Counted from the stretch's first letter, positions 34,501 through 42,183 are shown. The stretch is 51,097 nucleotides of DNA from Paludibacter sp. 221 (GCF_010501035.1 NZ_QVMH01000008.1:1-51097); one strand, 5' to 3'. Notes: generated from the sequence alone by a model not told the origin. Program-made: numbers and translations.

Positions 34501-37438
34501 AATTTCTGATTTCGTTATTCAATACAAGCCATTTACTTTCCAGCACTTTATTGCCTTGCATCAGTTGATAAAGCACGTGCACATCGGTAGCCGAAGTCCC
34601 GAAACGGATTTGAGCACTTTCTCCTGTATTCACCTTTGTTTTAGGAGTAAGCAGATACAAATAGGTTTTTACCGGTGGACGGTTTTCATTCGCATCGTAA
34701 AGTATAAATGTATTTTCGGTTTTTACTTCGCTGCCTTTTGCGTCTTTAGTAGTTAATACTAACTTATAATAGCCTGATTGCAGGTCTTTAGTGTCGATTT
34801 TCAGGTTTTTATCTTTCGTGTCGAATTGTCCTGAGCGTACTTGCCTGCTTTCTTTCAGTCGGGTGGTGTCGTCCAGTTTTTCTTTGTAAACATCAGTTTT
34901 TTCTAATTGATAGAGGGTGTAATTTATAGCAGAGTTAAGCTCTTTCCCGTTCAGAGTTTCGGTATGTACCTTGATAGCCAATTCTGTTTGCTTATTGTGC
35001 ATTTCCGGCACTTCAGTTACGATAAACAGCGATTTATCTCCTACCGAAATGCTTTGTGCTCCCTGTTGCGTTTCTCCTTTTGTGTCGGTAACGCTTGTCG
35101 TCAGCGTGTAGGTGTAAAACTGTTCGCGCAGGAGGCTGTTTTTGCTACGTATCTTTTCGGGGGTGAAATCTATTTTAAATTTTCCGTCCGAATCGCTTGT
35201 TATCATACCGCTTGCCACTATTTGCTCAGGCGTATAGTTCCACCACAACAAACGATGGTTGCGGCGTGTGATTGTATATTTGACTTGGGCATCGGGCACT
35301 GCGTATCCTGCATATGCTTTAACGTTACCCTCGAAAGTGAAGTTCTCTCCGAAATTCACTTCCGTTTCAGGCTTATCTATATTCACTTCGAACGTCGGGC
35401 GTTTGTACTCTTCTACATAAATAGTGGTAGAAAAACTGCCCGCTTTCAGTTGGTAAGCACCATTCAAGCCGCTTTGGGGTAAAGCGAATTGACTTGCAAA
35501 CGAGCCCAGCTCGTTTGTTGTTAACTCAACAGAAGATACTTTCTGATTATTTGCATCCAAAAGTTCGACAATGAAGTTTTGGTTTGTCACCACTTCCTGT
35601 TTCTGAGTCAGGTAAGCTATTCCCTTAAAATATACGGTTTGTCCCGGCCGGTAAATAGAACGGTCGGTGAATAGTGATAGCTGGGTTTTGTCTTCAATCT
35701 TTCCGGAATAAGAAGGGTAATAATAATTGTTAGCTTCGGAAGAGAAATACTTGTCCTCGCCTTTTGAAAAGAAATAGATGTAATAAGAACGGTCATTAGA
35801 AACATTGAATAGTCCGCTTTCGTTTGTTTTTGCTTGCGAGTGTTCATTCAGAGAATATTTGTTTCCTTCCCATTTGGAATAGGTTATATCCACATTTACA
35901 CCCGGTACAGGCTTGCCGCTTACCCGGTCGAGGATATACGCTTCGGTATTGCTTTTGTCTGTTTTACGTTGAATAAAAGCAAAATCGGAAACCGTGAAAG
36001 CTCCATGTGCTTGCTCAGTTCGTTTTGTACTTCCTTTTTCCTTTACCGTAAATTCGTAAATGCCATAAGCCGGAGCGGTAATTGTAATCTCATTTTCGTC
36101 TGTAGTGAAATTTTCATTTTTTTCGAATGTAAGATTCTTTGTTTCAATCAGTTTGCGGTTGGGGTAGGGCTTCCGGTTGTAGCTCTGGTTGTTCTGATAA
36201 AAAACATAATACTCGTTTGCAGTAGCATCTATCCGGTAGATATCTAATTGTAAGTTGGATATATTTCTGCTATTGACCTTTATTTTAAGTTTGTTGCCGG
36301 GCTTGCCTACGGTTGGATAATTAATATCAATGTTTTTTTGTGTGATGCCCGCTTGTATGTTTTTCAGATTGTTGATGTATTTATAGTTTGGATATTTTTC
36401 GATACCCTTTTGGCATATGTCGTAAGCTCGTTTGTTGTAATCGTTATTTTCAGTCAAATAATCATATTGTCTGTATATGTAATAATCTGCCGTTTTTTCA
36501 AACGCCAATACTACTGCTTGGTTAGAAGCATAAACCTGATTCAGATTTTCGAGTGCAGCGATGTATAGTTCATCTACATCTATATTCTGGGAATTATTAT
36601 GCACAAAGTCTAAGCGTTGCAAATCAATAAACAGTAAGGCGGGAACGTTATCCTCACTCAAGCGAAAAGATAGTAACTGCTGATAAATTTGGATGATTAA
36701 GTTCTCTTTTGAATCATTGTATTGTGTTTCGGGTTGTACTTGTACAAACTCCTTTACGGGCGAAAAATAAGTATTTGCATTCAGTGGATTTTTTATTAAT
36801 GCTATCTCGTTAACTGATTGTAAAATAGAAACGGCTCTCTGTCCTAAAAAATCAAACAAAGTAGGTTGGAAATCGGCACTGTCTTTTCCTTTTTCAATCA
36901 AGGCTTCGAATTGGGAGGTATCGCTCTTTTGCAAAACCGGCTTTGCTTCGAGAGATAGCTTAAGTTCGTTCGCTATTTTGTCGAAAAATATATTTTTACT
37001 CCATTCATTTATGTTTTCAGGTGTGAATCCTTCTATCGCTGTACGTTGGTTTATGGTATATTGCTGCCCTCGGTAATACATGGCGTGCAATTCAGCCGTC
37101 ATCGAATGTAACAATGCTGCATCAACAGGGTTGTTGTAATTTTTAGTGAAATTTTCAAATTCTTTTATCAGGCTTGGGGCTTCATCCGGATTCTTATCCA
37201 TAGTAAAGCGCATCTTATAGATATAGGCTTTTACTGTTTGTGCAAAATTGTTTGTTTTTTGGGCTTCGTCCAAAATGATGTTTACTTCTTTTAATGCTGA
37301 TTCGGGTAATTGTTTATCAGCATATTGTTCTATTTTTTTCCACTGTTCGGCGAACTGATTCATCTTTTTTTGTGCTGTAATTACATTGGTTGAAAACAGA
37401 ATAAATACGGACAGGGTAAGAAACAAATTTCTCTTCAT
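31553..37438 (-). CDS. Alpha-2-macroglobulin family protein lacking the thioester
   Basis: This 1,961-residue exported protein has a signal peptide (MKRNLFLTLSVFILFSTNVITAQ), a helical N-terminal part of about 350 residues, several macroglobulin beta-domains (MG2-like around residues 590-690, with DRSIYRPGQTVYFKGIAYL), the A2M domain near residue 1150-1250 (TDKDGNVKFSFTVPESLTRW) and a helical toroid-like C-terminal part. Such proteins trap or inhibit proteases in the periplasm. The reactive thioester CxEQ is missing: around residue 1420 the sequence reads LSSPENENAIDYFTAYYVNG instead. The size is usual for Bacteroidetes members. Confidence 0.88.
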   Translation of the reverse strand: MKRNLFLTLSVFILFSTNVITAQKKMNQFAEQWKKIEQYADKQLPESALKEVNIILDEAQKTNNFAQTVKAYIYKMRFTMDKNPDEAPSLIKEFENFTKNYNNPVDAALLHSMTAELHAMYYRGQQYTINQRTAIEGFTPENINEWSKNIFFDKIANELKLSLEAKPVLQKSDTSQFEALIEKGKDSADFQPTLFDFLGQRAVSILQSVNEIALIKNPLNANTYFSPVKEFVQVQPETQYNDSKENLIIQIYQQLLSFRLSEDNVPALLFIDLQRLDFVHNNSQNIDVDELYIAALENLNQVYASNQAVVLAFEKTADYYIYRQYDYLTENNDYNKRAYDICQKGIEKYPNYKYINNLKNIQAGITQKNIDINYPTVGKPGNKLKIKVNSRNISNLQLDIYRIDATANEYYVFYQNNQSYNRKPYPNRKLIETKNLTFEKNENFTTDENEITITAPAYGIYEFTVKEKGSTKRTEQAHGAFTVSDFAFIQRKTDKSNTEAYILDRVSGKPVPGVNVDITYSKWEGNKYSLNEHSQAKTNESGLFNVSNDRSYYIYFFSKGEDKYFSSEANNYYYPSYSGKIEDKTQLSLFTDRSIYRPGQTVYFKGIAYLTQKQEVVTNQNFIVELLDANNQKVSSVELTTNELGSFASQFALPQSGLNGAYQLKAGSFSTTIYVEEYKRPTFEVNIDKPETEVNFGENFTFEGNVKAYAGYAVPDAQVKYTITRRNHRLLWWNYTPEQIVASGMITSDSDGKFKIDFTPEKIRSKNSLLREQFYTYTLTTSVTDTKGETQQGAQSISVGDKSLFIVTEVPEMHNKQTELAIKVHTETLNGKELNSAINYTLYQLEKTDVYKEKLDDTTRLKESRQVRSGQFDTKDKNLKIDTKDLQSGYYKLVLTTKDAKGSEVKTENTFILYDANENRPPVKTYLYLLTPKTKVNTGESAQIRFGTSATDVHVLYQLMQGNKVLESKWLVLNNEIRNFDIELKKEYADGVNIMFTFVKDEEVFSRSVQIERKTEEKKLSPSFSVFRDKLKPGENATWTVHIPEAVNDKAIAELMVGMYDASLDVIRPHNWVFNPAYRLKNSSSRGWSANGFKDRYAGGYFEIKTAETHGIYLNQLNWFGLSMSQYYYGGGPIRIRGTARMKNNMEAPASPEAIVVEDRNMMIGESSDVVLEMEDDALLSLSVSNIEETGQVQIRTNFNETAFFYPQLRTDKDGNVKFSFTVPESLTRWNVKMLAHTADLYFGQAEAEAITQKDLMVQLNMPRFVRRSDKLVLVANVINLTENALTANVKLELLNPENEQVIKLKDNKAKNVTLSANETKAVEWEITEFSGYELVIAKVTAQAGKFSDGEQRYLPVLPDKVLVTESMPMTVRGNETRDFRFESLISQAKKVDSKNLTIEFASNPTWYAVQALPTLSSPENENAIDYFTAYYVNGLAGYIANANPKTSAMFDRWKQEGGSREALLSNLEKNAELKNMLLEETPWVMAAKDESEQKRQIALLFDLNQQKNQKEQYLNKLIKLQKPSGGFAWYDGMSESRYVTQQILLGMARYNKMTKAAEAAPDWIKKAVEYIDLEIARDFDSLKKNNKNYNTSMVISDMQWFYLHVRSEYKQIPLHNSAKEAVQFYTSQAEKYWTKATLYGKAATALISHRNGNSPLASDILKSLKENAMKTDEMGIYWAGNKAGYLWNERPVSVQVAISEAFSEITQDAKDVDEMKIWLLKQKQTQRWDSPISTVDAIYSLLNYGTDWLQSDSQVEIRINNKLLEPSSIEAGTGYIKETIPNNNITPRMGNITVKKTDAGIAWGAMYWQYYQDVDKVQQHGGALSVTQKLFVERTVDNKTTLLPIEQASVKKGDKVVIRLVVTTDRNLEFVALKDLRAACFEPVSQRSGMVWREGVSYYQTTKDTSTQFFFNFLPAGTYVFEYEVWANNTGEFADGMSTIQCQYAPEFTSHTRGSKIKIE

Positions 37439-37473
37439 AATAAATCGATTTGATAATTCATGTTGTAAAAAGG

Positions 37474-37481
37474 CAAATATA
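37474..37481 (-). promoter_or_regulatory. Candidate -7 box for the alpha-2-macroglobulin gene
   Basis: The minus-strand sequence TATATTTG matches TAnnTTTG, 35 bases upstream of the start codon. No good -33 element is visible. Confidence 0.4.
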
Positions 37482-37570
37482 GTATAATACCAACAATATG
37501 TATTTTGTATTCACTAATATTTACCAATCATTTAGATTCGTTAGGCAGAATCATTAGCTCTATAACAAAA

Positions 37571-37606
37571 ACCGGACTCAAATCGTTCTTTCGATTTTGA
37601 GTCCGG
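37571..37606 (-). terminator. Terminator between glnS and the alpha-2-macroglobulin gene
   Basis: CCGGACTCAAATCG and CGATTTTGAGTCCGG form a 14-bp stem with a single bulged T. On the minus strand the stem is followed by a T tract. It stops transcripts coming from glnS after they pass the palindromic repeat cluster. Confidence 0.8.
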
Positions 37607-37639
37607 ATATAAAAAAAGTAAATATTTTTGTTTTCCTGT

Positions 37640-37999
37640 CTCACAGGATTTCAAATCCGATGATACCACTGTTGTTTGTTTCCGGCACAAGTTACGCTTC
37701 GCTAAACTTGCGCCAATAGGGGGCAGGTTAAACTTTAACTTGGGCTTACAGCCCGCCAGGTTTGCTATTGCAAACTAACCCAAGGCGACGCTTCGCTTTG
37801 CCATTGGGCTAAATTAAAACGGGCTTACAGCCCTTAAAATCGGGATTATTTTAACCTGTATCACGGGATTTGCAATCCCGTGCTTTGTTAACTGCGGATT
37901 TGCAATCCGATGATGCCACTGTATTTGTTTCCGGCACAAGTTACGCTCCGCTAAACTTGCGCCAATAGGGGGGATACAGAGTACCTATAGGGGGCTTTA
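37640..37999. repeat. Cluster of short palindromic (REP-like) repeats, first field
   Basis: This gene-free stretch is a mosaic of small hairpin modules. One 78-base unit occurs twice in direct orientation (37646-37723 and 37896-37973): it starts GGATTT-CAAATCCG-like, has GGCACAAGTTACGC, and ends CTAAACTTGCGCC. Between them are GGGCTTACAGCCC twice, CGGGATTTGCAATCCCG, and an arm pair around CCCAAGGCGACGCTTCGC. The same modules appear at 45840-46592 and 50950-51097, some inverted. No transposase is nearby. They look like REP-type elements moved in trans. Confidence 0.75.
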
Positions 38000-38005
38000 G
38001 AAGTC

Positions 38006-39685
38006 TTATTTTTTCTGTTCCTTAGCCCAACTGTCTTTTAGCGAAACGGTACGGTTAAATACCAGCTTTTCAGAAGTTGTATCGGGGTCTACATTGAAAT
38101 ATCCTAAGCGTGTAAACTGGAATTGCTCCAGAGGTTTTGCTTCTTTCAATGCCATTTCGACACGGCAACCTGTCAACACTTTAAGCGAATCGGGATTGAG
38201 CAGTTCACGGAAATCGCGTTCGTCAGTAGCCGGATTTTCTACGCTGAACAGGCGGTCGTACAATCTTACTTCGGCTGGTAGGCTATGTTCGGCCGAAACC
38301 CAATGGAGCGTTCCCTTTACTTTACGGTTAGCACCCGGCATACCGCTTTTTGTTTCGGGGTCGTACTCACAATATATTTCTTCGATATTTCCGTCGGCAT
38401 CTTTTTTTACTCCCGTACACATTACAATATACGCGCTTTTCAACCTTACCTCTTGCCCTACAGTCATTCGGAAGAATTTTTTCGGCGCGTCTTCCATGAA
38501 ATCTTCACGCTCCATGTACAATTCGCGTGTGAAAGCTATTTCGCGTGTTCCTGCGTTTTCATCTTCCGGATTATTTTCGGTTTCAAGCATTTCTGCCTGT
38601 CCTTCCGGATAGTTGGTTATAATCAGTTTTACGGGATTGATAACAGCGTTTACACGGGTAGCTTTTTTATTCAGGTCTTCTCTTATGGCATATTCAAAAA
38701 GCCCTATATCGTTCACACCATCGTATTTGGTATAGCCAATTTTGTCCATCAATATGCGGATAGATTCGGGTGTATACCCCCGTCTGCGCAAACCGCTGAT
38801 AGTGGGCATGCGTGGGTCGTCCCAGCCTGCTACTATACCTTCTTCTACCATTGCACGCAGGTTGCGTTTACTCAACAGGGTATAGGTAAATTGCAGTTTG
38901 TTGAACTCGTATTGACGTGGGCGGTAATCGCCTTCGGCAAACTGGTCGATAAACCAATCGTAAAGAGGGCGGTGGGGCACAAACTCCAATGTACATAACG
39001 AGTGTGTCACGTTTTCGAAATAGTCCGATTGTCCGTGTGCAAAATCATACATCGGATATACTTTCCACGTATAGCCGGTACGGTGATGCGGGTGCGACGT
39101 GATAATGCGGTACATGATAGGGTCGCGGAAGTGCATATTGGAAGATGTCATGTCTATTTTTGCACGCAACACCATTTTGCCTTCTTCTATCTCGCCGCTG
39201 TTCATTTTGTTAAACAGGTCGAGGCTTTCTTCTACCGGCCGGTTGCGGAAAGGGCTTTCAACTCCCGGAGTGGTAGGTGTGCCTTTTTGCTTGGCAATGG
39301 TTTCGGCCGATTGTTCGTCTACATACGCTTTACCTTGTTTAATAAACTCGACTGCCAAATCAAAAAGCTGCTGGAAGTAATCGGAAGCATAATATACGTT
39401 TTTCCAATTATAACCAAGCCATTGGATGTCTTCCATGATGGAATCAACATATTCTACATCCTCTTTTACCGGATTGGTATCGTCGAAACGAAGATTACAG
39501 ATTCCTCCGTATTGCTGAGCGATGCCAAAATCAAGACAAATGGCTTTGGCATGTCCTATGTGCAAATATCCATTAGGCTCGGGCGGAAAACGGGTTTGAA
39601 TTCTTCCTCCGTTTTTACCGTCTTTCAAATCTTGCTCAACAATGGCTTCGATGAAATTTAAACTTTTTTTTGGCGTTTCTTCCAT
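38006..39685 (-). CDS. glnS: Glutaminyl-tRNA synthetase
   Basis: This 559-residue class I synthetase attaches glutamine to tRNA-Gln. The HIGH motif is at residues 42-45 (PNGYLHIGHAKAI), the FDDTNP block near residue 68-73 is typical of GlnRS/GluRS, and a KMSKS-like LLSKRN is near 266. The C-terminal half forms the beta-barrel anticodon-binding domains. Presence of GlnRS means this organism can make Gln-tRNA directly. It lies on the minus strand, separated from lpxA by a terminator and from the downstream gene by a repeat cluster. Confidence 0.95.
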   Translation of the reverse strand: MEETPKKSLNFIEAIVEQDLKDGKNGGRIQTRFPPEPNGYLHIGHAKAICLDFGIAQQYGGICNLRFDDTNPVKEDVEYVDSIMEDIQWLGYNWKNVYYASDYFQQLFDLAVEFIKQGKAYVDEQSAETIAKQKGTPTTPGVESPFRNRPVEESLDLFNKMNSGEIEEGKMVLRAKIDMTSSNMHFRDPIMYRIITSHPHHRTGYTWKVYPMYDFAHGQSDYFENVTHSLCTLEFVPHRPLYDWFIDQFAEGDYRPRQYEFNKLQFTYTLLSKRNLRAMVEEGIVAGWDDPRMPTISGLRRRGYTPESIRILMDKIGYTKYDGVNDIGLFEYAIREDLNKKATRVNAVINPVKLIITNYPEGQAEMLETENNPEDENAGTREIAFTRELYMEREDFMEDAPKKFFRMTVGQEVRLKSAYIVMCTGVKKDADGNIEEIYCEYDPETKSGMPGANRKVKGTLHWVSAEHSLPAEVRLYDRLFSVENPATDERDFRELLNPDSLKVLTGCRVEMALKEAKPLEQFQFTRLGYFNVDPDTTSEKLVFNRTVSLKDSWAKEQKK

Positions 39686-39724
39686 AAGTTTGTTTTAATT
39701 AAAAAAGATAAAGTATGATAGATG

Positions 39725-39766
39725 AAATAGCCAATCTACCGTACGAGGTATATTGGCTATTTTCAT
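39725..39766 (-). terminator. Terminator after lpxA
   Basis: AAATAGCCAAT (39725-39735) pairs with ATTGGCTATTT (39752-39762), and TACC pairs with GGTA inside. It lies between the lpxA stop and the glnS start on the minus strand, so it ends lpxA transcripts. Confidence 0.7.
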
Positions 39767-39817
39767 TATTATGTAAGTATTAATAAATTACTGATTTTTC
39801 GAGCCGAAAAAACAAAT

Positions 39818-40597
39818 TTATTCGAAATATCCTTTGATAATTCCACGTGGTGAGTTGCGGACAAAGAGCAGTATTTCATCACGCTCTTTAGTTGCCGGAA
39901 GCTCAGCCTCGATGCGTTCTATCGCATGCGAAGTGTTCATCCCCGAAAGGTATAGATAGCGGTATATATCCTGTATATCCCGTATTTGTTCGTTTGTATA
40001 TCCACGGCGGCGTAAGCCTATCGAGTTTATTCCTGCATAAGAAATAGGTTCGCGTCCTGCTTTTACAAAAGGCGGAACATCTTTATTCACCTTCGAGCCT
40101 CCCTGAATCATCACATGAGAGCCGATATGCGAGAACTGGTGTACTAAAACACCTCCGCTAATAATGGCAAAATCATCAATCACCACTTCGCCACCCAGTT
40201 GGGTCGAGTTCGACATGATGACATTGTTACCAATGATACAGTCGTGAGCAACGTGGCAATAAGCCATCAATAAGCAGTTGTTGCCTACTACGGTTTTGCC
40301 TTTTGCGGCAGTACCACGGTTTATAGTCACATATTCGCGAATGGTGGTGTTGTCACCTATAATTGCTAAAGTATCTTCGCCTTTAAATTTTAAATCCTGA
40401 GGAACTGCCCCGATTACTGCGCCCGGAAATATAGTACAATTTTTCCCGATGCGGACACCTTCTAAAATGGTTACATTAGAGCCAATCCGTGTGCCTTCGC
40501 CGATTACTACATTTTTGTCAATTGTTACAAATGGCTCGATTACCACTGTAGGGGCGATTTTAGCATCAGGATGAATATAAGCTAAGGGTTGTTTCAT
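39818..40597 (-). CDS. lpxA: UDP-N-acetylglucosamine O-acyltransferase
   Basis: This 259-residue enzyme catalyses the first step of lipid A synthesis, moving a hydroxyacyl chain from ACP to UDP-GlcNAc. The left-handed beta-helix is evident from about ten hexapeptide turns up to residue 185. MAYCHVAHDC (111-120) holds the catalytic histidine (H118, equivalent to E. coli H125). The C-terminal helical domain contains SIGLRRRGYT. In Bacteroidales lpxA usually follows the lpxC-fabZ fusion; here the upstream neighbour is a divergent traR gene, so it has been separated from those genes, or is a second copy. Confidence 0.93.
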   Translation of the reverse strand: MKQPLAYIHPDAKIAPTVVIEPFVTIDKNVVIGEGTRIGSNVTILEGVRIGKNCTIFPGAVIGAVPQDLKFKGEDTLAIIGDNTTIREYVTINRGTAAKGKTVVGNNCLLMAYCHVAHDCIIGNNVIMSNSTQLGGEVVIDDFAIISGGVLVHQFSHIGSHVMIQGGSKVNKDVPPFVKAGREPISYAGINSIGLRRRGYTNEQIRDIQDIYRYLYLSGMNTSHAIERIEAELPATKERDEILLFVRNSPRGIIKGYFE

Positions 40598-40828
40598 CTT
40601 TTATTAATTAGTTTTTTCAAAATGACCTGCGAAAATAATCAAAATATTTTATAAAACTGCAATATTAGGGGATATTTGCGTATTCCGGAAGTATGTAGAA
40701 TGTTTTTTTACTTATGATAATATCTGTTAACATGCAAAAGGTAACCGTCTCAAAATTACATTTCAGAATATGGAGGCGTTTTAAAAATATATTCAATAAT
40801 GTATGTGTTTTCGTGTGGATTATTTCCT

Positions 40829-40887
40829 TTTTGGTTCAAGATTAGTTAAGTAAAGATATGGATTACTAAACTAATCTTGAACCAAAA
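40829..40887. other. Long orphan hairpin
   Basis: TTGGTTCAAGATTAGTT (40831-40847) and its exact complement (40869-40885) form a 17-bp stem that extends by two T-A pairs outward. After one A-A mismatch the inner AGTAA and TTACT add five more pairs around a 9-base loop. The whole is a near-perfect palindrome of about 59 bases. It lies in a divergent region, more than 230 bases from lpxA and 300 from traR, so it is not an ordinary gene terminator. It may be a small RNA, its terminator, or a miniature mobile element. Confidence 0.55.
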
Positions 40888-41112
40888 TATTTTTAACTAC
40901 CGAAAACTTTCGACCGCCAAAATGGGTTGTATAGAAATAAAACAAGTACAGCTTTTGCTTATTAACAATTATCAAAAAAAAATTAAATATGTAGCTTCTA
41001 TAGTTTTTTATTACATTTGCGGCTTTAATTTTGGCAACAGAGTATAATAATTAGTAGAAAAACATTATCTTTAAAAGCAAAAAGCCTATTTAAAAAAATA
41101 CGGAAAAAGAAA

Positions 41113-41143
41113 TTGAATTTTCAAGTTGAATTGCGTACATTCG
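41113..41143 (+). promoter_or_regulatory. Promoter of the traR/dksA-like gene
   Basis: TTG (41113-41115), a 20-base spacer and TACATTCG (41136-41143) fit the Bacteroides pattern with one change in the -7 box. The start codon is 44 bases downstream. A second -7-like box TACATTTG lies at 41012-41019. Confidence 0.55.
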
Positions 41144-41175
41144 CAAAATTTAATTAAACAAGTAAAACACGATAA

Positions 41176-41182
41176 GGGAGGT
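41176..41182 (+). promoter_or_regulatory. Strong Shine-Dalgarno before the traR/dksA-like gene
   Basis: GGGAGGT stands 4 bases before the ATG at 41187 and is complementary to the 3' end of 16S rRNA. This is unusual: other gene starts in the window have A/T-rich leaders without such a site, as is normal for Bacteroidota. Confidence 0.75.
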
Positions 41183-41186
41183 CATT

Positions 41187-41570
41187 ATGTCAGAAGAAAG
41201 AACAAGATATTCGGATGCTGAATTAGAAGAATTCCGTCAAATCATAAACGAAAAACTGGATAAAGCACAAAAAGACTACGAGCAACTAAGAAAAAGCCTG
41301 AATAATCTGGATGGAAACGATGTTGCCGATACTTCGCCGACATTCAAAGTATTGGAAGAAGGCGCAGCCACTCTGTCGAAAGAAGAGGCCGGACGGTTGG
41401 CACAACGTCAGATGAAATTCATTCAGCACTTGCAAGCTGCTTTGATTCGTATCGAAAACAAAACATACGGAATTTGCCGCGAAACAGGCAAATTAATTCC
41501 GAAAGAACGCCTGCGTGCCGTGCCACATGCCACACTAAGCATCGAGGCAAAACAGGGAGAAAAGAAATAA
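41187..41570 (+). CDS. TraR/DksA family protein with degenerate zinc finger
   Basis: This 127-residue protein has an N-terminal coiled coil (about residues 10-90) and a C-terminal TraR/DksA-type segment YGICRETGKLIPKERL. DksA-like proteins enter the RNA polymerase secondary channel and adjust transcription with ppGpp. Only one cysteine of the usual four-cysteine zinc finger remains (C97), which I know to be the rule in Bacteroidetes homologues. The gene has its own promoter and a strong Shine-Dalgarno. It stands before lspA, as is common in the phylum, but an inserted DGR-like sequence separates its stop from its terminator. Confidence 0.9.
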   Translation: MSEERTRYSDAELEEFRQIINEKLDKAQKDYEQLRKSLNNLDGNDVADTSPTFKVLEEGAATLSKEEAGRLAQRQMKFIQHLQAALIRIENKTYGICRETGKLIPKERLRAVPHATLSIEAKQGEKK

Positions 41571-41587
41571 TTTCTCAAACAAATTTC

Positions 41588-41790
41588 ATTTGCCCGCCGC
41601 CGGCAACCGCAACAACGGTAATGGCGAGCTCTACAACGTAGGGTCTGGAGGCAACTACTGGAGTGGTAGCCTTAGCAGTACGTACTCGCTCAACCTGAAC
41701 TTCAATGGTAGTAACGTGTACCCTGCGAACCTGAACAACCGTGCGAACGGCTTAAGTGTACGGTGTATCTCAGCACTTAACGGTAAACTT
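41588..41790 (+). pseudogene. Orphan fragment encoding the end of a C-type-lectin-like domain (DGR variable-repeat-like)
   Basis: In frame from 41590 the sequence encodes LPAAGNRNNGNGELYNVGS, then GGNYWSGS, LNLNFNGSNVYPAN and NRANGLSVRC, the C-terminal end of Fib_succ_major/FGE-type domains that carry the variable region in Bacteroidetes DGRs. It uses 13 AAC and only 2 AAT codons, plus many NNC codons (TAC, GGC, CTC, CGC, AGC), as expected when adenines of AAC codons are mutated. The N-terminal part of such a domain is missing, there is no start site, and no reverse transcriptase or second repeat is in the window. It lies between the traR stop and its terminator. It is a decayed target, an isolated variable repeat, or a template repeat. 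Confidence 0.65.
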
Positions 41791-41795
41791 TTTTT

Positions 41796-41840
41796 ATTTG
41801 TCCCTGTACTATAACATATGTAGCACAGGGGCAAATTTTG
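41796..41840 (+). terminator. Terminator of the traR unit
   Basis: ATTTGTCCCTGT (41796-41807) pairs with ACAGGGGCAAAT (41825-41836) over 12 bp with one G-T pair, followed by TTTTG. It lies after the DGR-like fragment, so the fragment is transcribed as part of the traR 3' end. Confidence 0.7.
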
Positions 41841-42183
41841 TTTCAATACCTTAGATACTACATGCAGCAAAAATACACCTGATTATCAATAATTTATCAT
41901 GAATATGTCATAAATTGCTCATTTACAGCAACTTCAAGAGACTGCAATTGTAAACACCTGATAGCCAGACATAAAAAAACCTACTAAACACAAACCCTAC
42001 TAAATATTATGTAGACCTTTTGTCACTCAATTCGATGTGTTCGAATTAAGAATTCACAAAATATTAATCCTAAATCTTAAAAGCCTGCCCGAGAAAGTAA
42101 AAAACTTTTTATCTTTGCGTTTTTCAACAATATTGTGTACTAAACAGAAGTAATTTCATTTTCCCCCGATAGAACAAAGCCCC
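41841..42183. other. Intergenic region before lspA
   Basis: It holds the lspA -7 box and a 7-bp hairpin around AATTCGATGTGTTCGAATT near 42030-42050. No coding sequence is evident. Confidence 0.4.
42110..42117 (+). promoter_or_regulatory. -7 element of the lspA promoter
   Basis: TATCTTTG matches TAnnTTTG; the -33 region is weak. The leader would be about 60 bases. Confidence 0.5.

Larger units (their letters stand above)
40598..41186. other. Divergent intergenic region lpxA / traR
   Basis: This 589-base gap holds promoters in both directions and a long orphan hairpin (40829-40887). A TACATTTG box stands at 41012-41019 and a second promoter at 41113-41143. No coding sequence is evident. In related genomes I would expect ileS next to traR; it is absent here. 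Confidence 0.5.

Noticed and set aside
34907-35482. 191-codon frame antisense to the alpha-2-macroglobulin gene
   Set aside because: It lies wholly within a well-supported gene on the other strand and shows no family signature; it is a shadow frame.
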